In this document: positions 18,027-25,719 of the stretch, piece by piece
Layout of the letters: each line of letters opens with the position of its first letter
Numbering within the stretch: position 1 is the stretch's first letter
Assembly (NCBI RefSeq): GCF_023015865.1
Contig: NZ_JALKBC010000013.1
Span: forward strand, 57,115 to 121,114
Origin: Arenibacter sp. F26102
GTDB lineage: Bacteria > Bacteroidota > Bacteroidia > Flavobacteriales > Flavobacteriaceae
Direction: 5' to 3'
DNA length: 64,000 nucleotides
Translations under genes and position numbers: made by a program
The notes under the pieces: model-generated
What the model saw: only the letters and a program-made list of their open reading frames with translations
Told to the model about the DNA's origin: nothing
Databases searched by the model: none

Positions 18027-18285
18027 TAAACTAAATAAAGAATTTATAGCAGCGGTCGATTTCATTAATGATTACAACGACCCTCTCCCTGCTGATCTTC
18101 TATTAAAATTATATGCCTATTTTAAAATTGCAAATCGCAATTTTAGCCATCCGGGAAGCAGGACTCCCTTAATAAATGCTTTCAAGGCCAATGCCCTTAT
18201 CCAGGCCAAGAACGTAACCATAGAAGAAGCCATGGAACGTTATATAGAATTGGTGGACAAAGAAGTTCGAAAGAACAAGAAATAG
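18016..18285 (+). CDS. Acyl-CoA-binding protein
   Basis: 89 residues from the ATG at 18016 (MKTDKLNKEFIAAVDFI), the length of a stand-alone ACBP four-helix domain. Recognisable are LLKLYAYFKIAN (helix 2, usual LYxxYKxA), FKANALIQAKN where the family has KWDAW, and the helix-4 signature EEAMERYIELVDKEV. ACBPs hold long-chain acyl-CoA in the cytoplasm. The start overlaps psd by 11 bp, tying it to the phospholipid operon. The tryptophan pair of the canonical KWxAW motif is missing, so acyl-CoA affinity may differ. Confidence 0.85.
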   Translation: MKTDKLNKEFIAAVDFINDYNDPLPADLLLKLYAYFKIANRNFSHPGSRTPLINAFKANALIQAKNVTIEEAMERYIELVDKEVRKNKK

Positions 18286-18300
18286 GGAATTAACTTTAAC

Positions 18301-18320
18301 AGGCTTCTTTTGTTAAGCCT
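18301..18320 (+). terminator. Weak hairpin after the lipid operon
   Basis: AGGCTT (18301-18306) and AAGCCT (18315-18320) form a 6-bp stem with an 8-nt loop, 15 bp after the ACBP stop. The U-tract is poor. It may terminate either the operon or the convergent desaturase gene. Confidence 0.3.
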
Positions 18321-18350
18321 TTAAATTCAAATAATACTGCTTACAAACCC

Positions 18351-19619
18351 TTAAGAAACCATATTCAATTGGTCTTCCTTATTTTCAAAATAAGTAAAGT
18401 ATATTCCGCCAATAATTGTAACAAGGAAATAAGCCCCTACCCATAAATTTCCCGATGGGAGGTAAGAATTTAGTCCAAACCAATCTCCGAAATACACTAT
18501 CCATAAAATTCCTGCCATTCCCCTGAACAACTCTATCACAACCGCATACTTTTTCCTATCCATAAGAGTGGTATACCCATAGATTCCCACAAAAATAAAG
18601 CCGCTAAAAACCAGTAGACCACCAAAACCTATTTCGGGATAATTAAAGAACATAAACATCATTAACCCCAAACTTGCCAGCATTTGAAAAATAGCATACT
18701 GCTTCAACCTATTGGTTGCATACGTTTCATATCTTTTAAAGTCGTAAACATCCTCGATAATAGCAATAGGATACTGTTCCTTAACATCATTCGGTCTCCA
18801 GCCTGTGGGCATAAACCAAATGCGTAATTTATCCCTTAAACTTCTTGTTCGCCATGCATCCTGCAATAGCCTCCATAAATGTTGAAAATTTATAATTACG
18901 GGATTCCAGGTTGCGGCAGGCTTCAATACTCCGTATTGGGGAGGAACCTCGTCCAATTCCTCCTGAAATGTACCAAACATACGATCCCAAACGCAAAGTA
19001 TTTGTCCTAGGTTTTTATCTATGTATTCCGGATTTATGGCATGGTGTACCCGGTGCTGCGACGGTGTAACCAATATATATTCCACCCAACCCATCCTACC
19101 AATATGCCTGGTATGGTACCAAAACTGGGCAAACAAATGTATAGGAGCCAAAATAGCTATTACTAAATGGGGAACTCCCAAAACCGCAGCTGGAATTAGG
19201 AACAAGGAAAAATAGCCTATCAGATTACTAATGGGCTGTCTTAGAGCACAGGCCAAATTAAATTCCTCACTGCTGTGGTGGATTACATGCTGATTCCAAA
19301 AAATATTTATTTTATGGCTTAACCTGTGATTCCAGTAACCGGCAAAATCGAGAACTATAAAAGCTAGGAGCCAAACCAGCCATGTAGCCTTAATCTCGGT
19401 AATTGCCAAATGTTCCAACAGGTAGGGATAAGAAACTACGACCAAGGCAAGCCCCAATGTATCCTTTATTATATTGGTAAGTCCGGAACTAATACTGGAA
19501 ACTGTATCCATAACCTTATGCATCTGTTTCTTTACAAATTGGCCATAGGCTATCTCTATCGTCAAAAGGATTACAAAAAATGGGATGGCATATAAAAGTG
19601 CCGTCGCGTAGGTTTCCAT
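18351..19619 (-). CDS. Sterol desaturase / fatty acid hydroxylase family membrane protein
   Basis: 422 residues, at least seven hydrophobic helices. The eight-histidine di-iron motif is complete: HRLSH (about residue 99), QHVIHHSSEEFN (about 109) and QHRVHHAIN (about 190), as in sterol desaturases, fatty acid hydroxylases and alkylglycerol monooxygenase. The C-terminal ~130 residues form a further four-helix membrane region found in alkylglycerol-monooxygenase-like bacterial homologues. Substrate probably a lipid; it cannot be specified. Convergent with the cdsA-psd-ACBP operon, with a TATATTTG promoter element 29-36 bp upstream. Confidence 0.88.
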   Translation of the reverse strand: METYATALLYAIPFFVILLTIEIAYGQFVKKQMHKVMDTVSSISSGLTNIIKDTLGLALVVVSYPYLLEHLAITEIKATWLVWLLAFIVLDFAGYWNHRLSHKINIFWNQHVIHHSSEEFNLACALRQPISNLIGYFSLFLIPAAVLGVPHLVIAILAPIHLFAQFWYHTRHIGRMGWVEYILVTPSQHRVHHAINPEYIDKNLGQILCVWDRMFGTFQEELDEVPPQYGVLKPAATWNPVIINFQHLWRLLQDAWRTRSLRDKLRIWFMPTGWRPNDVKEQYPIAIIEDVYDFKRYETYATNRLKQYAIFQMLASLGLMMFMFFNYPEIGFGGLLVFSGFIFVGIYGYTTLMDRKKYAVVIELFRGMAGILWIVYFGDWFGLNSYLPSGNLWVGAYFLVTIIGGIYFTYFENKEDQLNMVS

Positions 19620-19647
19620 TAATCAAGGTTAATATTATAAGCTCTAA

Positions 19648-19682
19648 CAAATATAGCGAAAATGGTTATTTTTTTTATTCAA
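19648..19682 (-). promoter_or_regulatory. Promoter of the desaturase-like gene
   Basis: Minus-strand TTG (19682-19680), 24-bp spacer, TATATTTG (19655-19648). The -7 match is exact; the spacer is slightly long. Confidence 0.45.
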
Positions 19683-19804
19683 CATAGTACTACTCAACTA
19701 CACAAACCACTCATAATGTTACTTTTAGTCTCATAAGGCTCCCCTAAGTATGGACAAAACAGAATTCCCCTGTGTTTGGACAAAATGAACCTTGACAAAA
19801 GCTT

Positions 19805-20023
19805 TTGTTTACCGAACCCAATTATCTAGACGACCCTGTTATCATAAAATTCCCATCTTTTACCGAAACAGCCGAAATGGTGGGTATATCCAGAGTTATG
19901 GGAGGGTATCATATACAGGCAGATAATGTTGCAGGATTGGAGCTGGGCAGGCAAGTAGCCAGGCATCATTATAAAAAACATCTTCAGCTTATAGGTGAAG
20001 GTGGAACTACGGTCAACCAATAA
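19805..20023 (+). pseudogene. Remnant: C-terminus of a vanadium haloperoxidase/PAP2-type protein
   Basis: A 72-codon open frame with no ATG; an in-frame TGA lies five codons before the first usable (TTG) codon. It reads SFTETAEMVGISRVMGGYHI followed by QADNVAGLELGRQVARHHY. SR-x5-GGYHxxxDN-xAG is the last active-site segment of the PAP2/vanadium-dependent haloperoxidase fold (the SRxxxGxHxxxD motif). Only this tail remains; the upstream ~150 bp show no matching continuation in any frame. It is best explained as a decayed gene left after a deletion. Its own stop and spacing to the next gene are intact. Confidence 0.6.
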
Positions 20024-20111
20024 ACCAAGCTCATAAGACCTCTTTATTCTTACTAATGACATTCATAATCCAACTGGAAAATCAAAAAGTTATACCAACA
20101 AACTATAATAG

Positions 20112-20534
20112 ATGTTCCGATTAACCCAAAATCGCTGAATACTTGGCATAAGCATAGGCATAATCTACCTATGGTTCGGATTGCTAAAATTTTTTCCTGG
20201 ACTAAGTCCGGCGGACATACTGGCCAAACAAACCATTTCATTATTGACCTTTGATTTAATTCCAGAAAATACGGGGATATTATTACTTGCCATAATTGAG
20301 ATCGCCATTGGGTTGTGCTTAATTTTTAAAATTCAGCTCAAAAGAATTATCGTAATGGCCATAATAAATCTCGTCCTCACTTTTATTCCGGTAGTGTTTT
20401 TCCCTAAAATTTCCTTTTCCAAAGCACCATTTTCACTCACCTTGGTAGGACAGTACATAATTAAGAATATCGTAATTATCAGCGCCCTACTTTTGATATA
20501 TCAAAGCCCGTACAATCAGGTGTCAAATAATTAA
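20112..20534 (+). pseudogene. DoxX-like membrane protein with an in-frame stop near the start
   Basis: The conserved part (from about 20139) reads IGIIYLWFGLLKFFPGLSPA, then three more hydrophobic helices, matching the four-helix DoxX/DoxD family of small membrane proteins. The only ATG in frame is at 20112, but codon 9 is TGA (20136-20138). Without it, the frame gives an intact protein of about 140 residues. No other ATG precedes the first helix; a TTG at 20181 would start in the middle of it. Either a nonsense mutation has inactivated the gene or a non-standard start (for example ATA at 20139) is used. It lies next to another gene remnant, which favours decay. Confidence 0.55.
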
Positions 20535-20618
20535 ATATAGACTTCCCTACAGCTTCGCTAAAAGCAAAACAGTGGAAATTGCCCCTTTTTTGAGGGATAC
20601 CTTTGATTAAAAAACGGA

Positions 20619-22190
20619 TTACCAGTCTATGGGACGATAATCTTTTAGAAACTTACCGCACCAATGTTTACCTGTATTAATGCCGTCGATTAAGGGGTCC
20701 AACACCCTAGCGGCACCATCAACAATATCCAATGGAGGTTGAAAGTCATGGATTTCTTCCTTTCTTTTGGATAATTCTATAGGGTCCTCATCTGTTACCC
20801 AACCCGTATCCACCGCATTCATAAACACCCCGTCCTTGGCAAAATCCAACGCGGAAGTATGTGTCATCATGTTCAGTGCTGCCTTGGCCATATTGGTATG
20901 GGGGTGGCGATCCTCCTTATAAAACCTATGGAATTTACCTTCCATGGCAGATACGTTTATAATATGTTTCTTACCTGTATTTTCCTGGCGCATAAGCTTA
21001 GACAAGCGGTTACAGAGTACAAAGGGTGCAATGGCATTTACCAGTTGCACTTCTATCATTTCCGGGGTTTCTATCTCCCCCAATTTCAATCTCCAGCTAT
21101 TGGTCTTGCGCAGGTCTACCTGTTGTAGATCCGCATCCAATTCTCCTTCGGGAAAAACTTCCTTGGCAGAAAGGGAACTATCAAAACTATAGGGGATCTG
21201 GGATAGTTTGGCAGAAGCCCTGATTCCAATCCCTGGCTCAGGTGCATGCCAATTAACCGGCAAAGCATTATTCTGGACACTTGCTGTTCCTTTGGTTAAG
21301 CTATTAAGTTCCTGTAAACAAAAATCGTGATCGGACAACACTTCTTGAGCCCTTGGGGGTAACTCCTGAAACGGAACTTCCTCATTCTTCATCAGGTGCT
21401 GGTAAAACCCAGCAGGCCTTCTTACCGTTTGGGCAGCGTTATTGATCAAAATATCCAAACGATCATATTGTTGTTCAATAAAATTGCAAAAGATTTCAAC
21501 ACTTGGTATATGTCTTAGATCCAAGCCATGTATTTTTAATCTGTGCCCCCATTCGTGAAAATCCTCCTCCCTGGAGAACCGCAATGCGGAATCCACCGGA
21601 AACCTTGTAGTGGCAACCACTGTTGCACCAGCCCTTAACAAGATTAAAGTGATATGATAGCCTATTTTTAATCTAGACCCGGTAACTATGGCAACCTGCC
21701 CGCTAAGGTCGGCCGTCTGAAAACGTTTTACATAGTTATAATCGCCACATTCCGGGCACATGGCATCATAGAAATGATGTAGTTTTGTATATACCGCCTT
21801 ACATACATAGCAATTTCTAGGGGATTCCAATTCCAGCTCATCCAAGGTATCCTTAACGGGAGCAGCCAATAATTTTGGGGCTACAAAAACGGCGGCTTCC
21901 CTAGCACTTCTAATACCTGTTTCCTTACGCGCATGCTTATCGCGCTCTATCATTTTTCGCTTGGCCGCCTTGGCAGCATCTTTCTTGCGTTGTTTAAATT
22001 CATTCTTGGCCGGCCTCGATAATTGGCCCGCTGCCTTTAGCAAAGCCACTCTTTTTTCCTCCGGAAGTTCAAAAACGGTATGTCCGTTTTCAACCAGCTT
22101 CTCAAGTAGAAATATACACTGATCGATCTCTTCCAAACTTAGCTTGTCCAAGACATTCTCCTGCCCATCTACCAGATTATTACTACCCAT
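20619..22190 (-). CDS. Large SDR-family protein with an N-terminal zinc knuckle
   Basis: 523 residues. Residues 1-120 are charged and helical (Lys/Arg-rich). They are followed by two CxxC knuckles (CYVC and CPEC, about residues 128-150), which probably bind zinc in a rubredoxin-like fold. The SDR Rossmann domain starts at about 165 with [20 protein letters not shown] and has NNAAQT (about 250) and NVSAMEGKF. Where the family has YxxxK, this protein has TNMAK, so the catalytic Tyr is Thr. An insertion of roughly 100 residues sits between NNA and the active site. Homologues exist in bacteria and protists; function unknown. A well-formed promoter lies upstream. Confidence 0.8.
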   Translation of the reverse strand: MGSNNLVDGQENVLDKLSLEEIDQCIFLLEKLVENGHTVFELPEEKRVALLKAAGQLSRPAKNEFKQRKKDAAKAAKRKMIERDKHARKETGIRSAREAAVFVAPKLLAAPVKDTLDELELESPRNCYVCKAVYTKLHHFYDAMCPECGDYNYVKRFQTADLSGQVAIVTGSRLKIGYHITLILLRAGATVVATTRFPVDSALRFSREEDFHEWGHRLKIHGLDLRHIPSVEIFCNFIEQQYDRLDILINNAAQTVRRPAGFYQHLMKNEEVPFQELPPRAQEVLSDHDFCLQELNSLTKGTASVQNNALPVNWHAPEPGIGIRASAKLSQIPYSFDSSLSAKEVFPEGELDADLQQVDLRKTNSWRLKLGEIETPEMIEVQLVNAIAPFVLCNRLSKLMRQENTGKKHIINVSAMEGKFHRFYKEDRHPHTNMAKAALNMMTHTSALDFAKDGVFMNAVDTGWVTDEDPIELSKRKEEIHDFQPPLDIVDGAARVLDPLIDGINTGKHWCGKFLKDYRPIDW

Positions 22191-22222
22191 TTCCCTGAAA
22201 TTTTCTGAAAATTAAAACCGTG

Positions 22223-22252
22223 CAAATGTAAGGTTTATATTAGATTGCACAA
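22223..22252 (-). promoter_or_regulatory. Bacteroidota-type promoter for the SDR gene
   Basis: Minus strand: TTG (22252-22250), 19-bp spacer, TACATTTG (22230-22223). Both elements match the consensus and the spacing is ideal; the leader is about 25 nt. Confidence 0.65.
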
Positions 22253-22414
22253 ACAGAACCATTTAGCGAAAAAACAAGTCTAAAACAAGACTGTTCAGAC
22301 TCGATCGAACTTAGCCAACCTCAAGCTGATAAAAGTAGTTTTGTTAGGCTGCCCTAAAGAAAACATACCCAAAACATGGGCATGGAACTGAAATATTTTG
22401 AAAGAAAAACAATT

Positions 22415-23008
22415 TTAATCAAAAGGCCCAACCATAATGTGCGCCCTATGGGTGCCGGGATCCATTAACCATGGCATTCCAGGAGCATGTGGTTTGTCTG
22501 GTAATCCCGTAGATTCCGTGGTTGCAAAAGGCGTATAAATCACATATCTAAATTTTCCATTTTGCAATTCCCCAGTAGTAGTATTATAGTCTTCGGATTT
22601 TCCATAATATATATACATCATGCTGGGTTCCTTGGGCATTTTCAATTTACCCGAAGCCACTTCCTTTGCACGAATTTTCTCCCTCTCATCTCCCGCCAGA
22701 TCTTTTGCCGAGAGTTCCCTGCCACGGGCCATAAAAGGTTCCAACTTTTTGGAATAACAGGCCACATTAATTCCGTCCTTATTGGGATTGTCCCCAATGC
22801 ACACCAAATTATTGGTTCCCTTACGCAATACCACCAATTCCCCGGAGTTATCATAACCATAAACCATAGCTCCATCCTTCTTTTCCTCTGGAGCTGGTAA
22901 AACAGCAGTCTTAATTTGAATATCGCTTGGGAGAACTTCTATTTTATGCCCTTGGCACATTGCAGGAAAAACTGATAACAGCACCATCCCTAAAATTAGT
23001 TGTTTCAT
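22415..23008 (-). CDS. Secreted protein of unknown function
   Basis: 197 residues. MKQLILGMVLLSVFPAMCQG is a cleavable signal peptide; a Cys lies in the -2 region but the context is not a good lipobox. The mature part has two Cys (VCIGDN and VACYSKK, about residues 70 and 85) and a conserved-looking C-terminal half containing EPSMMYIYYG, TPFATTESTGLP and DPGTHRAHIMVGPF. The His-rich end could bind metal, but no catalytic family is recognised. It stands alone, with more than 200 bp on each side. Confidence 0.75.
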   Translation of the reverse strand: MKQLILGMVLLSVFPAMCQGHKIEVLPSDIQIKTAVLPAPEEKKDGAMVYGYDNSGELVVLRKGTNNLVCIGDNPNKDGINVACYSKKLEPFMARGRELSAKDLAGDEREKIRAKEVASGKLKMPKEPSMMYIYYGKSEDYNTTTGELQNGKFRYVIYTPFATTESTGLPDKPHAPGMPWLMDPGTHRAHIMVGPFD

Positions 23009-23220
23009 GTGTCAATATTTAGTGTTGTGATTAATTATTTATTATAAATACGATCGATCAATGATGGACTAACAAATTTGAATATTATTACATTTCCTTA
23101 AAGATAAAAAATACGGATCTAACCCATTCTACAAATATGGAATAATTAACTTCATGAAGTAGCCTTATTCTTGCAAGGATAATATAAATTTATGGGCTAA
23201 TACCAAAATCCCACGCAACT

Positions 23221-23565
23221 ATGACGGTTTACGAATTTTTAAACAAACTTAGAAGAACTCCGGAAGAAATAGCATTTGGAGACACTATAAACATAATAGA
23301 TACCTATTATAATTTTTCACCTTCAAAATTCACCAATGGGGATGTGATAAATGAGGCCGGCCAAAATTCCGGTTCTTGTAAGGTTTTCTCATTTGCACAA
23401 CATCATAAACTAAACAAAGAAGAAACCTTGGCATGCTTTGGCTCCTACTATAGAAAAGATGTCTTGGAAAATCCAACAGGTACGGATCACCAAAACATTC
23501 GCAACTTTTTAGTTACGGGTTGGGAAGGTATTTCTTTTGACAACGAGGCTCTGAGTATCAAGTAA
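23221..23565 (+). CDS. HopJ type III effector family protein
   Basis: 114 residues, matching the small HopJ family (named after a Pseudomonas syringae protein but widespread in bacteria without type III secretion). Diagnostic stretches are YNFSPSKFTNGDVINEAGQN, SCKVFSFAQHHKL and LACFGSYYRKDVLENPTGTDHQNIR (in two parts). No signal peptide and no secretion system nearby, so it is probably a housekeeping cytoplasmic protein here. Convergent with the sugar operon (66 bp between stops). Confidence 0.9.
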   Translation: MTVYEFLNKLRRTPEEIAFGDTINIIDTYYNFSPSKFTNGDVINEAGQNSGSCKVFSFAQHHKLNKEETLACFGSYYRKDVLENPTGTDHQNIRNFLVTGWEGISFDNEALSIK

Positions 23566-23631
23566 GATTTAACTAGGCACTGTTACCGCACCTAGGTCCT
23601 AGAATAAACAAAGCTAAACCCAATTGAAAGA

Positions 23632-24393
23632 CTATTTGACCATGGAAGCCGAGGCCTTATCCAAAAACAACACGGTTTCCTTGTGGGTCCTAAGTATGGA
23701 AGCCGGACAAGCAGTACTTATATCCCCATAAAGAGTGTTGTAAACGGCCTGAGCCTTTCTTTCGTCGGGCACCACACAACTTATGGCCTCACAGTTCAAT
23801 ATAGCGGTAATGGTCAACGTAAGGGCCTCTTTAGGCACATCGTCAAAGGTTGGAAACCATCCCTCTCCAAGTTGTTGATTTCTACAGGCCTCATCCAACT
23901 CCACCAATTTTATCAATTTGGGATCATTAAAATCGGCCACTGCGGGATCATTAAAGGCTATGTGACCATTTTCACCAATTCCAATACAGGCAATGTCTAT
24001 TGGATGGACTTTCAGCGCTTCTTCATAACTCTTTAACTCTCCCTCTAAATCTTCTGCATCACCATTTAAAAAATATACCTTTTTTGGTGCCACACTATTC
24101 AAAATGCGTTCTTTAAGATACTTTCTAAAACTAGCTGGATGGGTTTCCGATAGCCCCTTGTATTCATCCAAATGAAAAACGGTTATTTTTTTCCAGTCGA
24201 TTTCCCTGGTCTGTAGCGCCTCTAAAAACGAAAACTGTGATGCACCAGTAGCCAATATGAGGTTGGCAGCACCTTTTTTGCTTATGGCCGTCCGTAATTT
24301 CCCGGCAACATAATCGGCCGCAGCTTCTCCCATGGATTTCGTCTCCGCATAGGTTTTTACTGCCAAATTTTCGATTTGAAATGATTTTTCCAT
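23632..24393 (-). CDS. NagB-like glucosamine-6-phosphate deaminase/isomerase family protein
   Basis: 253 residues from the ATG at 24393 (MEKSFQIENLAVKTYAE). NagB/6-phosphogluconolactonase fold: phosphate-loop equivalent LATGASQ (E. coli NagB GTGSTP-type), catalytic Asp in FHLDEYKG, and active-site segment IGIGENGHIAFNDP. The catalytic His is kept, but the Asp before GHIAF is Asn and the following Glu (FNEP) is Asp, as in a divergent NagB subfamily. It probably acts on an amino-sugar phosphate in the cytoplasm. Last gene of the LacI-headed cluster, 10 bp after the Nramp-like gene. Confidence 0.82.
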   Translation of the reverse strand: MEKSFQIENLAVKTYAETKSMGEAAADYVAGKLRTAISKKGAANLILATGASQFSFLEALQTREIDWKKITVFHLDEYKGLSETHPASFRKYLKERILNSVAPKKVYFLNGDAEDLEGELKSYEEALKVHPIDIACIGIGENGHIAFNDPAVADFNDPKLIKLVELDEACRNQQLGEGWFPTFDDVPKEALTLTITAILNCEAISCVVPDERKAQAVYNTLYGDISTACPASILRTHKETVLFLDKASASMVK

Positions 24394-24403
24394 TGTTTCT
24401 TTT

Positions 24404-25645
24404 TTAAATAAAATCTGAAATTGCAAACCATGTGGTAAGCAATGAAAATAGAATTACGGCCACTAAACCAAAATTAAGCTTAGCTCCAGCCTTATTATCC
24501 CCCATCAATTGATGTCTGTTGATCAAAATAAACATAGGTACCGCTACGGCTGGCAGGATACAAGCCTGAAAAGCCTGGGAAAACACCATAAGTGCAGGAG
24601 GCCTTTCCTCCAAAAAAACGGTCCCGAAAGTAAATACCAAGGCACCAAGGATAAGAATTCTGGAAGTGGTAGAATGTATATTTCTTGGAGTTCCCCTATA
24701 ATCGGCAAGTAACCAGGGAGCTATTAGCACAATAGGAAATATGGTGGAAAGTCCAGCTCCCGTAATCCCTATAATAAGTACAAAAGCAGCCAATTTGCCA
24801 CCCAAAGGCTCAAATAAGGATATCATCTCTACCGTATTGTCCAGTTTCATCCCCGAAATATGCAAAGTTCCTGCGGCAACGGCCATAATAACACCGCTCA
24901 ATAAAAGCATCATAAAGGCAGACACAAAGGCATCTGTCTTTTCTTTTTTAAGATCGTTTATGCCCCATCCCTTTTCAGCCACCACCGTACTTCTCATAAC
25001 AAAAACAGCTGCCGAACAGGTTGTCCCTGTAATGGCAGCAATAAGCCCTAAGGCACCTGGTGTGTCCGGGATACTTGGAACCATACCGGACATGATATCC
25101 GCCATATCGGGACGGACCATAATAAAAACAACTATAAATGACAACCCCATCAAGATAACCAAAACCGTCAATATTTTTTCGAAGGCCTTATAACGGCCAA
25201 ACCACAAAAAGAGCGCAAGTATTACAACAAAGAACAGGATGATCCACGCCCTTTGGACCACTACTCCATTATACGCCAAGCGTACCCCTTCCTGCACCAA
25301 ATCGGCCACTATTCCCATTACGCCCATAAGAGCCAATAATTCTCCAATAATAAGCACTAGTATAATATAGAGGGAAAGTATCCAACCCCATTTAAATTCC
25401 TGTTTAAAATTAAACAGGGCAGTCCTCCCCGTTACCAGGGTCACCTTACCATAGGCTACCATTAAAATATAGGTAAAGACACAGGATAGTACCAATGCCC
25501 AAAAAAGGCTCATACCGTATTCCGCACCAGTCTTGGCCATTGTGGTAACGCTACCTGTCCCAATATTGTAGCCTATAAGAAAAAGCCCCGGACCTACCGC
25601 GCTTAGTCCCAAAAGTATTTTTTTGATTATTGATTTATTGCCCAT
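24404..25645 (-). CDS. Nramp-fold transporter lacking the metal-binding motifs
   Basis: 413 residues, about 11 hydrophobic helices, Nramp/LeuT fold: GPGLFLIGYNIGTGSVTTMA at the N-terminus aligns with the Nramp TM1 segment. In true metal transporters that segment contains DPGN, where Asp and Asn bind the metal; here it is IGTG. TM6 (residues 205-220, ITGTTCSAAVFVMRST) lacks the MPH motif whose Met ligates the metal. The substrate is therefore probably not Mn2+/Fe2+. Position between a NagA-like and a NagB-like gene suggests an amino sugar or related solute. Automatic annotation will call it a divalent metal transporter; the fold is safe, the substrate is not. Confidence 0.8.
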   Translation of the reverse strand: MGNKSIIKKILLGLSAVGPGLFLIGYNIGTGSVTTMAKTGAEYGMSLFWALVLSCVFTYILMVAYGKVTLVTGRTALFNFKQEFKWGWILSLYIILVLIIGELLALMGVMGIVADLVQEGVRLAYNGVVVQRAWIILFFVVILALFLWFGRYKAFEKILTVLVILMGLSFIVVFIMVRPDMADIMSGMVPSIPDTPGALGLIAAITGTTCSAAVFVMRSTVVAEKGWGINDLKKEKTDAFVSAFMMLLLSGVIMAVAAGTLHISGMKLDNTVEMISLFEPLGGKLAAFVLIIGITGAGLSTIFPIVLIAPWLLADYRGTPRNIHSTTSRILILGALVFTFGTVFLEERPPALMVFSQAFQACILPAVAVPMFILINRHQLMGDNKAGAKLNFGLVAVILFSLLTTWFAISDFI

Positions 25646-25719
25646 ACCCAGTTCAACTCCTTTTAATTTATAGCCCTATGCTTTATTTTTCCCTTATTTA
25701 AGATCTGAAGAAGCAGAAG

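Noticed and set aside
23221..23565. HopJ protein as evidence of a type III secretion system
   Set aside because: The family is widespread in bacteria without such systems and no secretion genes are present.
24404..25645. Plain manganese/iron transporter call for the Nramp-fold protein
   Set aside because: Both metal-binding motifs are missing and the neighbours are sugar genes.
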